Shown here in pieces: positions 48,129-56,170 of a DNA stretch of 64,000 bases. Location: NCBI RefSeq assembly GCF_032463525.1, contig NZ_CP135971.1:5458501-5522500 (forward strand). Direction: 5' to 3'. Positions within the stretch are counted from its first letter, which is position 1. Each line of letters opens with the position of its first letter. The DNA comes from Pseudomonas sp. DTU_2021_1001937_2_SI_NGA_ILE_001 (GTDB lineage: Bacteria > Pseudomonadota > Gammaproteobacteria > Pseudomonadales > Pseudomonadaceae). Below the pieces are notes generated by a model. The model searched no databases. It worked only from the letters and a program-made list of their open reading frames with translations, and was not told the origin of the DNA. Both the position numbers and the translations under genes were made by a program.

Positions 48129-50786
48129 ATGCGCACTGAACAACCGCAAGCGATCTACCTCAAGGACTATCAGGCGCCCGAGTATCTCATCGACGAGACG
48201 CACCTGACCTTCGAGCTTTTCGAGGATCACACCCTGGTGCATGCGCAACTGGTGATGCGCCGCAACCCGGAGCGTGGTGCGGGCCTGCCGCCGCTGGTGC
48301 TCGATGGCCAGCAGCTGGAACTGCTGGCACTGCAACTCGACGACCGTGAACTGCAGCCTGGCGATTACCAGCTGAGCGACAGCCACCTGACTCTGCAACC
48401 GGCCGGTGAGCGCTTCACCCTCGACAGCACGGTGCGCATCCACCCCGAGACCAACACCGCGCTGGAAGGCCTGTACAAGTCCGGCGGCATGTTCTGCACC
48501 CAATGCGAGGCCGAGGGCTTTCGCAAGATCACCTATTACCTCGACCGCCCGGACGTGATGAGCAGCTTCACCACCACGGTCAGCGGCGACAAGCAGAAGT
48601 ACCCGATCCTGCTCTCCAACGGCAACCCGGTGGCCAGCGGCGAAGAGGGCGATGGTCGGCACTGGGCGACCTGGGAAGACCCGTTCCGCAAGCCCGCCTA
48701 CCTGTTCGCTCTGGTGGCCGGCGACCTGTGGTGCGTCGAAGACAGCTTCACCACCCGCAGCCAGCGCGAAGTGACCCTGCGTATCTATGTCGAGCCGGAA
48801 AACATCGACAAGTGCCAGCACGCCATGGACAGCCTGAAGAAGTCGATGCGCTGGGACGAAGAGACCTATGGCCGCGAGTACGACCTGGACATCTTCATGA
48901 TCGTCGCGGTCAACGACTTCAACATGGGTGCCATGGAGAACAAGGGCCTCAACATCTTCAACTCCAGCGCCGTGCTGGCCCGCGCCGAAACCGCTACCGA
49001 CGCCGCGCACCAGCGTGTCGAGGCGATCGTCGCCCACGAATACTTCCACAACTGGTCGGGCAACCGTGTCACCTGCCGCGACTGGTTCCAGCTGTCGCTC
49101 AAGGAAGGCTTCACCGTGTTCCGCGACGCCGGGTTCTCGGCCGACATGAACTCGGCCACGGTCAAGCGCATCCAGGACGTGGCCTACCTGCGCACCCACC
49201 AGTTCGCCGAAGACGCCGGCCCCATGGCCCACCCGGTGCGTCCGGACAGCTTCATCGAGATTTCCAACTTCTACACCCTGACCGTCTACGAGAAGGGCTC
49301 GGAAGTGGTCGGCATGCTGCACACCCTGCTGGGCGCGGAAGGCTTTCGCCAGGGCAGCGACCTGTACTTCGAGCGTCACGACGGCCAGGCGGTGACCTGC
49401 GACGACTTCGTCAAGGCCATGGAAGACGCCAACGGTGTCGACCTGACCCAGTTCAAGCGCTGGTACAGCCAGGCCGGCACGCCGCGCCTGGACGTCAGCG
49501 AGGCCTATGACAGCGCCGCGCAGACCTACAGCCTGACCTTCCGCCAGAGCTGCCCGGCGACCCCGGACAAGCAGGAGAAGCTGCCCTTCGTAATTCCGGT
49601 AGCCCTCGGCCTGCTGGACGCGCAAGGGCAGGAACTGCCGCTGCGTCTGCTGGGCGAAGCGGCCGCTCAGGGCGGCAGCCGGGTGATTGCGGTCACCGAG
49701 GCCGAGCAGACCTTCACCTTCGTCGACGTGCCTGCCAAGCCGTTGCCATCGCTGCTGCGCGGCTTTTCGGCACCCGTGAGGCTGAGCTTCCCCTACGACC
49801 GCGACCAGCTGATGTTCCTCATGCAGCACGACAGCGACGGTTTCAACCGTTGGGAAGCCGGCCAGCAGCTGGCGGTGCAGGTGCTCCAGGAGCTGATCGG
49901 CCAGCATCAGGCCGGCCAGCCGCTGGTGCTCGACCCACGGCTACCCACCGCACTCGGCACGGTGCTGGGTGACGAGAGCCTGGACCCGGCCATGGTCGCG
50001 GAAATGCTCTCGCTGCCCGGCGAGGCCTACCTGACCGAGATCAGCGAAGTCGCCGACGTGGATGCCATCCACGCGGCCCGCGAGTTCGCTCGCCAGCAGA
50101 TCGCTGCCGCCCTGTTCGACGCCCTGTGGGCGCGTTACCAGGCCAACCGCGAAGTGTCGCGCAACACGCCATACGTGGCCGAAGCCGCGCATTTCGCCCG
50201 CCGTGCCCTGCAGAACATCGCCCTGTCGTACCTGATGCTCAGCGAGAAGCCACAAGTGCTGGCCGCGGCCATCGAGCAGTTCGATGCCGCCGACAACATG
50301 ACCGAGCGCCTTACCGCCCTGGCGGTGCTGGTCAATTCGCCGTTCGAGCAGGAGCGTGCCCAGGCCCTGGCGGTGTTCGCCGAGCACTTCAAGGACAACC
50401 CGCTGGTCATGGACCAGTGGTTCAGCGTGCAGGCCGGCAGCCCGCTGCCCGGCGGCCTGGCGCGGGTACGCGAGCTGATGCAGCACCCGGCGTTCAACAT
50501 CAAGAACCCCAACAAGGTACGCGCGCTGATCGGCGCCTTTGCCGGGCAGAACCTGGTCAACTTCCATGCCGCCGACGGCTCGGGTTACCGCTTCCTGGCC
50601 GACATCGTCATCCAGCTGAACGGCTTCAACCCGCAGATCGCCTCGCGTCAGCTGGCACCGCTGACGCGCTGGCGCAAGTATGACAGCGCCCGCCAGGCGC
50701 TGATGAAGGCTGAGCTGGAGCGCATTCGCAGCTCCGGCGAGCTGTCCCCCGATGTGTATGAGGTGGTCAGCAAGAGCCTGGCGTGA
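48129..50786 (+). CDS. pepN: aminopeptidase N
   Basis: A broad-specificity M1 zinc aminopeptidase in the cytoplasm. The 885-residue protein has GAMEN (267-271), the zinc site HEYFH (303-307) with Glu326 in LKEGFTVF, and a long alpha-helical C-terminal domain. Length matches E. coli PepN (870). ATG 48129 follows an AAGGA site. A strong terminator follows. Confidence 0.97.
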   Translation: MRTEQPQAIYLKDYQAPEYLIDETHLTFELFEDHTLVHAQLVMRRNPERGAGLPPLVLDGQQLELLALQLDDRELQPGDYQLSDSHLTLQPAGERFTLDSTVRIHPETNTALEGLYKSGGMFCTQCEAEGFRKITYYLDRPDVMSSFTTTVSGDKQKYPILLSNGNPVASGEEGDGRHWATWEDPFRKPAYLFALVAGDLWCVEDSFTTRSQREVTLRIYVEPENIDKCQHAMDSLKKSMRWDEETYGREYDLDIFMIVAVNDFNMGAMENKGLNIFNSSAVLARAETATDAAHQRVEAIVAHEYFHNWSGNRVTCRDWFQLSLKEGFTVFRDAGFSADMNSATVKRIQDVAYLRTHQFAEDAGPMAHPVRPDSFIEISNFYTLTVYEKGSEVVGMLHTLLGAEGFRQGSDLYFERHDGQAVTCDDFVKAMEDANGVDLTQFKRWYSQAGTPRLDVSEAYDSAAQTYSLTFRQSCPATPDKQEKLPFVIPVALGLLDAQGQELPLRLLGEAAAQGGSRVIAVTEAEQTFTFVDVPAKPLPSLLRGFSAPVRLSFPYDRDQLMFLMQHDSDGFNRWEAGQQLAVQVLQELIGQHQAGQPLVLDPRLPTALGTVLGDESLDPAMVAEMLSLPGEAYLTEISEVADVDAIHAAREFARQQIAAALFDALWARYQANREVSRNTPYVAEAAHFARRALQNIALSYLMLSEKPQVLAAAIEQFDAADNMTERLTALAVLVNSPFEQERAQALAVFAEHFKDNPLVMDQWFSVQAGSPLPGGLARVRELMQHPAFNIKNPNKVRALIGAFAGQNLVNFHAADGSGYRFLADIVIQLNGFNPQIASRQLAPLTRWRKYDSARQALMKAELERIRSSGELSPDVYEVVSKSLA

Positions 50787-50810
50787 CCGCCTTGGGTCAT
50801 GCTGAACCTC

Positions 50811-50844
50811 AAGGGCGCTTCCCGTTACGGGCAGCGCCCTTTTT
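50811..50844 (+). terminator. terminator after pepN
   Basis: A 9-bp stem AAGGGCGCT / AGCGCCCTT with a second CCCG/CGGG stem in the loop, ending in a T-run. Confidence 0.9.
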
Positions 50845-50897
50845 CATGGGGCGTCGACCCCTGGCTGGTCATGTTGTGATGCAATCAGCAAAAAATC

Positions 50898-50907
50898 TCA
50901 CATGTGA
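50898..50907. promoter_or_regulatory. TCACATGTGA palindrome upstream of the PspA island
   Basis: A perfect 10-bp palindrome 74 bp before the first gene of the island. The identical palindrome occurs at 34656-34665, also between genes. A regulator-binding site is possible; the binder is unknown. Confidence 0.35.
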
Positions 50908-50980
50908 TGACTATCGCGCCTGGGAAGCTTCTGTTAGCGTTCGCCATCACTGTGTCAACGAATTCAGGGAGCAGTGCCTC

Positions 50981-51634
50981 ATGCCTCGCCAGAACGGCAG
51001 CGACAACGCAGCTGGCTCGGGCCGGAGCCTGAAAAGCTCGACCGACTACATGCGCGAGATGCGCCAGCGTCTCAAGGACGCCGGCCTGGTCAAGCGCGAG
51101 TTCTGGATCCGGCCCGAGAACGTCGATGCCCTGCGTGGCATCGAGAAAGCCCTGCGCCAGCCCTACCTCGGTAAACGAATCAAACTGGAGGATTTCATGA
51201 CCGAGAACACCCAATGGACCATCCATTCGCTGCACAAGGCCCTGGCCGGGCTTGACCTGGTGATCCAGGGTCAGATCGAGCTGGCCCTGACCGAAGGTAC
51301 CGAGACCGGCATTCGCCTGATCCTCACCGAGTACGGTGATCTGCCGGTGTATCTGGCGGTGGAGGGCGAGCAGATCCTCGCCGATACCACCCTGATCGAA
51401 ACCCGCCGCGTCAAGGACCCGGCTGCGTTCAACGACCTGGTGCTGCGCAGTCGCGACCTGTTCCCGCTGTCCTCGGTGGGCATCGAGCGCCTGGCCGATG
51501 GCCAGGAGGTCTACTGCCTGTTCGGCGCGTTGAGCGCCGCGTCGAGCCTGACCGTGATCGTCCAGGAGATCCTCACCCTGGCCGACAACGTGATCCACGC
51601 CGCCGAAGCCTTCGAAGACCATTTCACCGCCTGA
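50981..51634 (+). CDS. yjfI: YjfI-like protein (DUF2170) with added N-terminal domain
   Basis: First gene of the yjfIJKLMC-like island. Residues about 75-217 match DUF2170, as in E. coli YjfI. Residues about 15-62 (YMREMRQRLKDAGLVKREFW then IRPENVDALRGIEKAL) look like the strand-helix part of ribbon-helix-helix/MazE-like small DNA-binding proteins. This would make it a fusion that could regulate the operon. ATG 50981 follows AGGGAGC; the frame is open further upstream, but without a site. Function of DUF2170 is unknown. Confidence 0.8.
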   Translation: MPRQNGSDNAAGSGRSLKSSTDYMREMRQRLKDAGLVKREFWIRPENVDALRGIEKALRQPYLGKRIKLEDFMTENTQWTIHSLHKALAGLDLVIQGQIELALTEGTETGIRLILTEYGDLPVYLAVEGEQILADTTLIETRRVKDPAAFNDLVLRSRDLFPLSSVGIERLADGQEVYCLFGALSAASSLTVIVQEILTLADNVIHAAEAFEDHFTA

Positions 51635-51660
51635 ACACCGCCATAGGCAGGAGAGCATTC

Positions 51661-52362
51661 ATGACCACAAGCATCTGGAAGAAACTGGTCACCGCCGTGC
51701 GCGGTGGTGCCTCGGAAGTCGGTGAAGCCATCGCCGATGCCAACGCCCTGCGCATTCTCGACCAGGAAATCCGCGACGCCGAGAACGCCCTGGCCAAGGC
51801 CCGCGAAGGGCTGATCGGCATCAAGGCCAAGCACAAGCTGTCGGCCCAGCGTCTCGAAGAGCACGCCACCAACATCGCCAACTGGGAAGGTCGCGCTCTG
51901 CAGGCGCTGAACAAGGGCGAAGAGGGCCTGGCCGTCGAATGCGCGGCGAAGATCGCCGAGATCGAAGCCCAGCGTGACCAGGAAAAGACCCTGGCCGACC
52001 AGTTCGGCCAGCAGGCTGAACTGCTGCAAGAGCAGGTGATCAAGTCCGAAGCACGCATCCGTGGCCTCAAGCAGCAGGTGGAAATGGCCAAGGCACGGGA
52101 AACCGTACAGCGTGCCCGGGTCGCCACCGCCAATGCCACTGGCGGTGCCAATGGTGCAGTGGAAACCGCCGTCGGCTCACTGGCGCGCCTCAAGCAGCGC
52201 CAGGACGAGCGCGATGCCAAGCTCGAAGCGGCCGAAGAACTGGCCAGCCAGGCCAACGGCGGTGACCTGGAGCGACGTCTGCAGGAAGCCGGTATCGGCG
52301 CCCGCAGTGGCGGTGCCGACGACGTACTGGCCCGCCTCAAGGCCCGCCAGACCCCGCAGTAA
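51661..52362 (+). CDS. yjfJ: PspA/IM30 family protein (YjfJ-like)
   Basis: A 233-residue ESCRT-III-like membrane-remodelling protein, almost entirely coiled coil (about 28-160), beginning with an amphipathic helix (IWKKLVTAVRGGASEVGEAI). PspA proteins bind stressed inner membrane and stabilise it. The surrounding genes identify the YjfJ branch rather than PspA of the pspABC operon; no PspF or sigma-54 promoter is seen. The C-terminal segment (GGDLERRLQEAGIG, DDVLARLK) resembles the small helix of YjfJ. Confidence 0.92.
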   Translation: MTTSIWKKLVTAVRGGASEVGEAIADANALRILDQEIRDAENALAKAREGLIGIKAKHKLSAQRLEEHATNIANWEGRALQALNKGEEGLAVECAAKIAEIEAQRDQEKTLADQFGQQAELLQEQVIKSEARIRGLKQQVEMAKARETVQRARVATANATGGANGAVETAVGSLARLKQRQDERDAKLEAAEELASQANGGDLERRLQEAGIGARSGGADDVLARLKARQTPQ

Positions 52363-52425
52363 CTCCCAGCGCTGCCCCCGGCTTCCCGGGGGGCAGCGGC
52401 ATGCCATTTCGTTAAGGACGACCCC

Positions 52426-52971
52426 TTGGCACTCTCCACCCGACTGCGTGTCATCCTCGGCCTGGCCCTGCTCATGCTGGCGGTACAGCTGTATAACGCC
52501 GCCAGTGGCTACAGCCTGGTCGGGCACGGTATCCTGCCGCGCCACCTGTGGGGATTGCAGGGCATCGTCTTCGCGCCTTTCCTGCATGGTTCCATGGCTC
52601 ATCTGCTGAGCAACCTGGTGCCGTTCCTGGTGCTCAGCTGGCTGGTGGCCACTGAAGGCGTCGGTCGCTACCTGAGGGTCGTGCTGCTGGTCTGTCTGGT
52701 CGGTGGCGGGCTGGTCTGGCTGGTGGGCCGCAGCAGCCTGCATGTGGGGGCCAGCGGCCTGATCTTCGGCTTGTGGACCTACCTGCTGGCCCGCGCCTGG
52801 TACCAGCGCAGCCTGGCCAGCCTGGGCCTGGCACTGATCGCCCTGGTGGCCTACAGCGGGATGCTGGCCGGTTTCGTGCCGGTGCCCGGTGTATCGTTCG
52901 AATCGCATATCGCCGGTGCGTTCGCCGGCATCCTCGCGGCCCGCTGGCTGCACGCGGGGCAGGGCACATGA
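52426..52971 (+). CDS. compact rhomboid intramembrane protease in the PspA island
   Basis: A 181-residue rhomboid without the cytoplasmic domain of GlpG: six membrane segments, HGSMAHLLSN in TM2, the nucleophile Ser110 in VGASGLIFG and His161 in ESHIAGAFAG. It begins at TTG 52426 with an AAGGA site 8 nt upstream; no better start exists. It is inserted between the PspA and DUF2491 genes, where the E. coli yjf operon has nothing. The substrate may be an island membrane protein; that is inference. Confidence 0.9.
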   Translation: MALSTRLRVILGLALLMLAVQLYNAASGYSLVGHGILPRHLWGLQGIVFAPFLHGSMAHLLSNLVPFLVLSWLVATEGVGRYLRVVLLVCLVGGGLVWLVGRSSLHVGASGLIFGLWTYLLARAWYQRSLASLGLALIALVAYSGMLAGFVPVPGVSFESHIAGAFAGILAARWLHAGQGT

Positions 52972-53011
52972 AGCGCCGAGTGGCGGGCGCGCGGTTTCAA
53001 GGAGAAACGCT

Positions 53012-53665
53012 ATGAGTTGGTTCAAGCGGGTCATGGGCCTCGAAGCCCCGGCCCCCAAGGGTGCGCTCAGCGCCAACGGCAGCCCGCTGGGGCTGCGCAA
53101 TGGCGGCATGCTGTGCCTGGATTCGTCGTTGAAGCTGCTGCTCGACGGCCATTCCTATGTGGTATTGCCGGGCGACGAGAAGATCTGGGCCACCGGCCGG
53201 ATCGACCTCGGCCAGGCCATGACCCTGTGGCGCTTCTACCTGGATGACGAAGACTACTTCCTGCAGGTGGTCAGCAACGGCCCGCAGCCTGAAGATGTCC
53301 AGGACATCATTCTCTTCGGCTACTACAGCGCCACGCCCATCAACAGCCGTGACGAACTGCTGCGCCTGACCGGGCCGGACTCGCCGATCGGCCTGCCCAC
53401 CTACGAACATGAAGGCGAAGTGTTCGAACGCCAATGGGGTAGCGAAGCCGGGCAGACCGAACTCACGCCCATGCTCGAACAGGTTGCCAGCCCCGACAGC
53501 CGCTACCAGGTCAAGCACCTGAGCATGCTCTATGCCCGTGAAACCGGTCTGATCGGCCGCCGTGAGTTCCTGCTGTTTTCGCTGGAAGAAGACGAGGAGG
53601 GGAACCTCACCCTGACCACGGCGGTCGGTGTGACGCTCGCTTCCACCGATATCACCGTTCTCTAA
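53012..53665 (+). CDS. yjfK: YjfK-like protein (DUF2491)
   Basis: A 217-residue soluble protein of DUF2491, N-terminus MSWFKRVMGLE, with the conserved RFYLDDEDYFLQVV and ILFGYYS segments. Function unknown; it always accompanies PspA-like YjfJ and DUF350. ATG 53012 has an AAGGAGA site. It is followed after 16 bp by the DUF350 gene. Confidence 0.9.
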   Translation: MSWFKRVMGLEAPAPKGALSANGSPLGLRNGGMLCLDSSLKLLLDGHSYVVLPGDEKIWATGRIDLGQAMTLWRFYLDDEDYFLQVVSNGPQPEDVQDIILFGYYSATPINSRDELLRLTGPDSPIGLPTYEHEGEVFERQWGSEAGQTELTPMLEQVASPDSRYQVKHLSMLYARETGLIGRREFLLFSLEEDEEGNLTLTTAVGVTLASTDITVL

Positions 53666-53681
53666 AGACAAGGAAATCTTC

Positions 53682-54107
53682 ATGATCGATGCGTTGCGCA
53701 TGTCGCTCGATGCCCAGGCGGTCTTCGGCTTCATCCTCTACATTCTGGTGGCTGCGGCACTGTTCGCGCTTTTCCAGTTCATCTACACCCGCATCACACC
53801 GCACAAGGAGTTCGCGCTGATCCGCGACAACAACCCGGCCGCTGCGCTGGCCCTGGGTGGTTCGCTGATCGGTTTCGCCTTGCCCGCCAGCAACGTCATC
53901 GCCTACAGCATCAATATCCTCGACGTCATCGTCTGGGCGCTGATCGCCGCTGTGGTGCAACTGCTGGCCTTCGGTGTTACCAGCCTGGTGCTCAGGGGCC
54001 TTTCGGCGCGCATCGCCAAGGGCGAGATGGCGGCAGCCATCTATGCCGCCAGCGTGGCGATCAGCGTGGGCCTGCTCAACGCGGCCTGCATGACCCCCGC
54101 GAACTGA
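53682..54107 (+). CDS. yjfL: YjfL-like DUF350 membrane protein
   Basis: A 141-residue inner-membrane protein with four predicted transmembrane helices (about 13-36, 52-75, 82-104, 113-137) and repeated DUF350 units. DUF350 proteins accompany glutathionylspermidine-synthase-like ligases and PspA in many bacteria; their activity is unknown. It is between DUF2491 and DUF1190 genes in the island. Confidence 0.92.
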   Translation: MIDALRMSLDAQAVFGFILYILVAAALFALFQFIYTRITPHKEFALIRDNNPAAALALGGSLIGFALPASNVIAYSINILDVIVWALIAAVVQLLAFGVTSLVLRGLSARIAKGEMAAAIYAASVAISVGLLNAACMTPAN

Positions 54108-54117
54108 GGGCGCCGCC

Positions 54118-54837
54118 ATGAGACGCAGCCCCACTCAACTGGTACTGGTCGGCACCCTGCCACTGGCCCTCACTGCCTGCGGAGGCTCGGACGACGAGCC
54201 GAACTTCAGCGCACAGACTACCTTCGCCTCGGTGCAGGAGTGCGCCAACGCCAAGGTGCCGGTGGATTTCTGTTCCGAGGCCTACATGAAGGCCCTGGCC
54301 GAACACCTGCGCATTGCGCCGACCTATGACGACCAGGCGTCCTGCGAGGCCGACTTCGTTCCCGACTACTGCCAGGCCACCTCCGACGGCAAGTACATGC
54401 CCAAGGTGGGCGGCTTCCAGCTGTCGTTCGAAGGCAACGTGCCCAAGGACGTGCTGCAGCAGACCAACCAGCAACTGGTGCAGTCCAACCCCGGCGCCAG
54501 CAGCAACTTCCTTACCGGCCTGCTGATCGGCAACCTGCTGAGCAATGGCTTTGGCAGCCGCTACGCGACGCAGCCGGTGTACATGAACCGCGATGACCGT
54601 GGCGGTTACTACAGTTCGACGCTGTACAGCCAGATCGACCGCGGCAAGACCTACAGCCGCTCGACCCAGGCGCGCTACAGCCCCGACAAGACCTACAGCA
54701 AGACCACCCTGGCACGCAGCCTGGGCGCCGGCTCCTCGGTTTCGTCCACGGTTTCGCGTGGCGGTTTCGGCAGCCAGGCCACCGCGCGCAGTGGCTGGGG
54801 TGGCAAGAGCAGCAGCCGCTCCAGCTTCGGCGGCTGA
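54118..54837 (+). CDS. yjfM: YjfM-like DUF1190 lipoprotein ending in Gly-Gly
   Basis: A 239-residue predicted lipoprotein: lipobox LTAC with Cys21. The mature domain has several cysteines (ECANAK, FCSEAY, SCEADF, YCQATS). A central hydrophobic Gly-rich stretch (LTGLLIGNLLSNGFGSRY) and a Ser/Gly-rich tail end the protein in SFGG. DUF1190 members (YjfM, YgiB) are always beside a GspS-type ATP-grasp ligase, here the next gene, which suggests an enzyme-substrate relation. Function is unproven. Confidence 0.88.
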   Translation: MRRSPTQLVLVGTLPLALTACGGSDDEPNFSAQTTFASVQECANAKVPVDFCSEAYMKALAEHLRIAPTYDDQASCEADFVPDYCQATSDGKYMPKVGGFQLSFEGNVPKDVLQQTNQQLVQSNPGASSNFLTGLLIGNLLSNGFGSRYATQPVYMNRDDRGGYYSSTLYSQIDRGKTYSRSTQARYSPDKTYSKTTLARSLGAGSSVSSTVSRGGFGSQATARSGWGGKSSSRSSFGG

Positions 54838-54857
54838 GACTCGGCAAGGACGGGGTC

Positions 54858-56015
54858 ATGAAACGGATCAGCATCGCAGAACGCCCGGACTGGCGGACCA
54901 CCGCCGAGCGCGAAGGCTTCGACTTTCACACCATCGAGGGTGAACGCTACTGGGACGAACGGCATTACTACCTGTTCAGCGAGGCGCAGGTGACCCGCGA
55001 CCTCGAAGCCCCCACCCGCGAGCTGCACCAGCTGTGCCTGGACGCCGTGGCGCGGGTCGTGGAAAGCGAAGCGCTGTTGCACCAGTTGGCGATTCCGCCG
55101 GCGTACTTCGACCTGATCCGCGACTCCTGGCGGCGCCGCGAGCCGCACCTGTATGCGCGCTTCGACTTTGCCTACCACGGCGATGGACCGGCGAAGATGT
55201 ACGAGATCAACGCCGACACCCCCACCAGCCTTATGGAGGCGGCGGCTTTCCAGCTGGTGTGGCTGGACGAACAGATCGCCCGTGGCGAGCTGCCGGCTGC
55301 GGCCAGCCAGTTCAATGCCATTGCCACCGACCTGGTCGCGGCTTTCGAGGCGTTTCGCGGCCCGGCGCCTTTCTATTTCTCGGCCATGTCCGGTTCGGCC
55401 GAAGACCGCGGCACCACCGAGTTCCTGCGACGCATGGCCGGGCACGCGGGGATCGCCACCCGGCATATCGACATCGAGGACATCGGACTGGACGCGGCGG
55501 GGCGCTTCGTCGACTTGCAGGGTCGCCCCATCGAGCGCTTGTTCAAGCTGCATGCCTGGGAGCACATCTTCCACGAGCCATTCGGCCAGCATGTGGCGGC
55601 CAGCGGCACGCAGTTCGTAGAGCCGGCCTGGAAAGCGATTCTCAGCAACAAGGGCATCCTGCCGCTGCTCTGGCAGTTCAACGAGGGCCACCCGAACCTG
55701 CTGCCAGCGTTTGTCGACGACCGTCCCGGGGCCGCAGTGCCCAAGGGGTGGGTGCGCAAACCGTACTTTTCCCGCGAAGGGGCGAACATCGAGATTCGTA
55801 CGCCAGGTGACGAGACCATCGCTGAAGACGGCCCCTACACCGATGCGCCGTACATCCTGCAGGCGTATTCGCCATTACCGCGCTTTGGCGACAGCTATAC
55901 GCTGGTCGGCGCCTGGGTGATCGGCGACCAGGCCTCGGGCATCGGCATTCGCGAAGATGACAGCCTGATCACCAAGGACAGCAGCCGCTTCCTGCCCCAT
56001 GTGGTGATCGACTGA
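54858..56015 (+). CDS. yjfC: glutathionylspermidine-synthase-type ATP-grasp ligase (YjfC-like)
   Basis: A 385-residue ATP-grasp protein equal to the synthetase half of GspS, without the amidase domain. It has RFDFAYHG near residue 101, the metal/nucleotide motif YEINADTPTSL (Glu116, Asn118, Asp120) and the C-terminal ATP-binding segment VGAWVIGDQASGIGIRED. E. coli paralogues YjfC and YgiC do not make glutathionylspermidine. The acceptor is unknown. It ends the island; the next gene has its own promoter. Confidence 0.92.
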   Translation: MKRISIAERPDWRTTAEREGFDFHTIEGERYWDERHYYLFSEAQVTRDLEAPTRELHQLCLDAVARVVESEALLHQLAIPPAYFDLIRDSWRRREPHLYARFDFAYHGDGPAKMYEINADTPTSLMEAAAFQLVWLDEQIARGELPAAASQFNAIATDLVAAFEAFRGPAPFYFSAMSGSAEDRGTTEFLRRMAGHAGIATRHIDIEDIGLDAAGRFVDLQGRPIERLFKLHAWEHIFHEPFGQHVAASGTQFVEPAWKAILSNKGILPLLWQFNEGHPNLLPAFVDDRPGAAVPKGWVRKPYFSREGANIEIRTPGDETIAEDGPYTDAPYILQAYSPLPRFGDSYTLVGAWVIGDQASGIGIREDDSLITKDSSRFLPHVVID

Positions 56016-56071
56016 GCGGCCCGCATGGCAGGGGGCGACCGGTCGCTTAACAAAACATAACGTCGCGTCGA

Positions 56072-56101
56072 TTGTCAGGCGTCGGCGTTGCCTTCTAGGA
56101 T
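56072..56101 (+). promoter_or_regulatory. promoter upstream of the YCF48-like gene
   Basis: TTGTCA (56072-56077), 18-bp spacer, TAGGAT (56096-56101). Confidence 0.5.
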
Positions 56102-56170
56102 GAACCGGCTTCCACAAAGCGTCGCGCGGCCCCCGGGTGTGCGCTGCATAACAAGAACAGGGAGAGTTTC

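Noticed and set aside
50860..50980. Sigma-54 promoter for the PspA island
   Set aside because: TGGCTGG...TTGTGATGC was inspected, but the GG and GC elements are not at the required spacing, and no PspF gene is present. No sigma-E (AlgU) GAACTT/TCTGA pair either.
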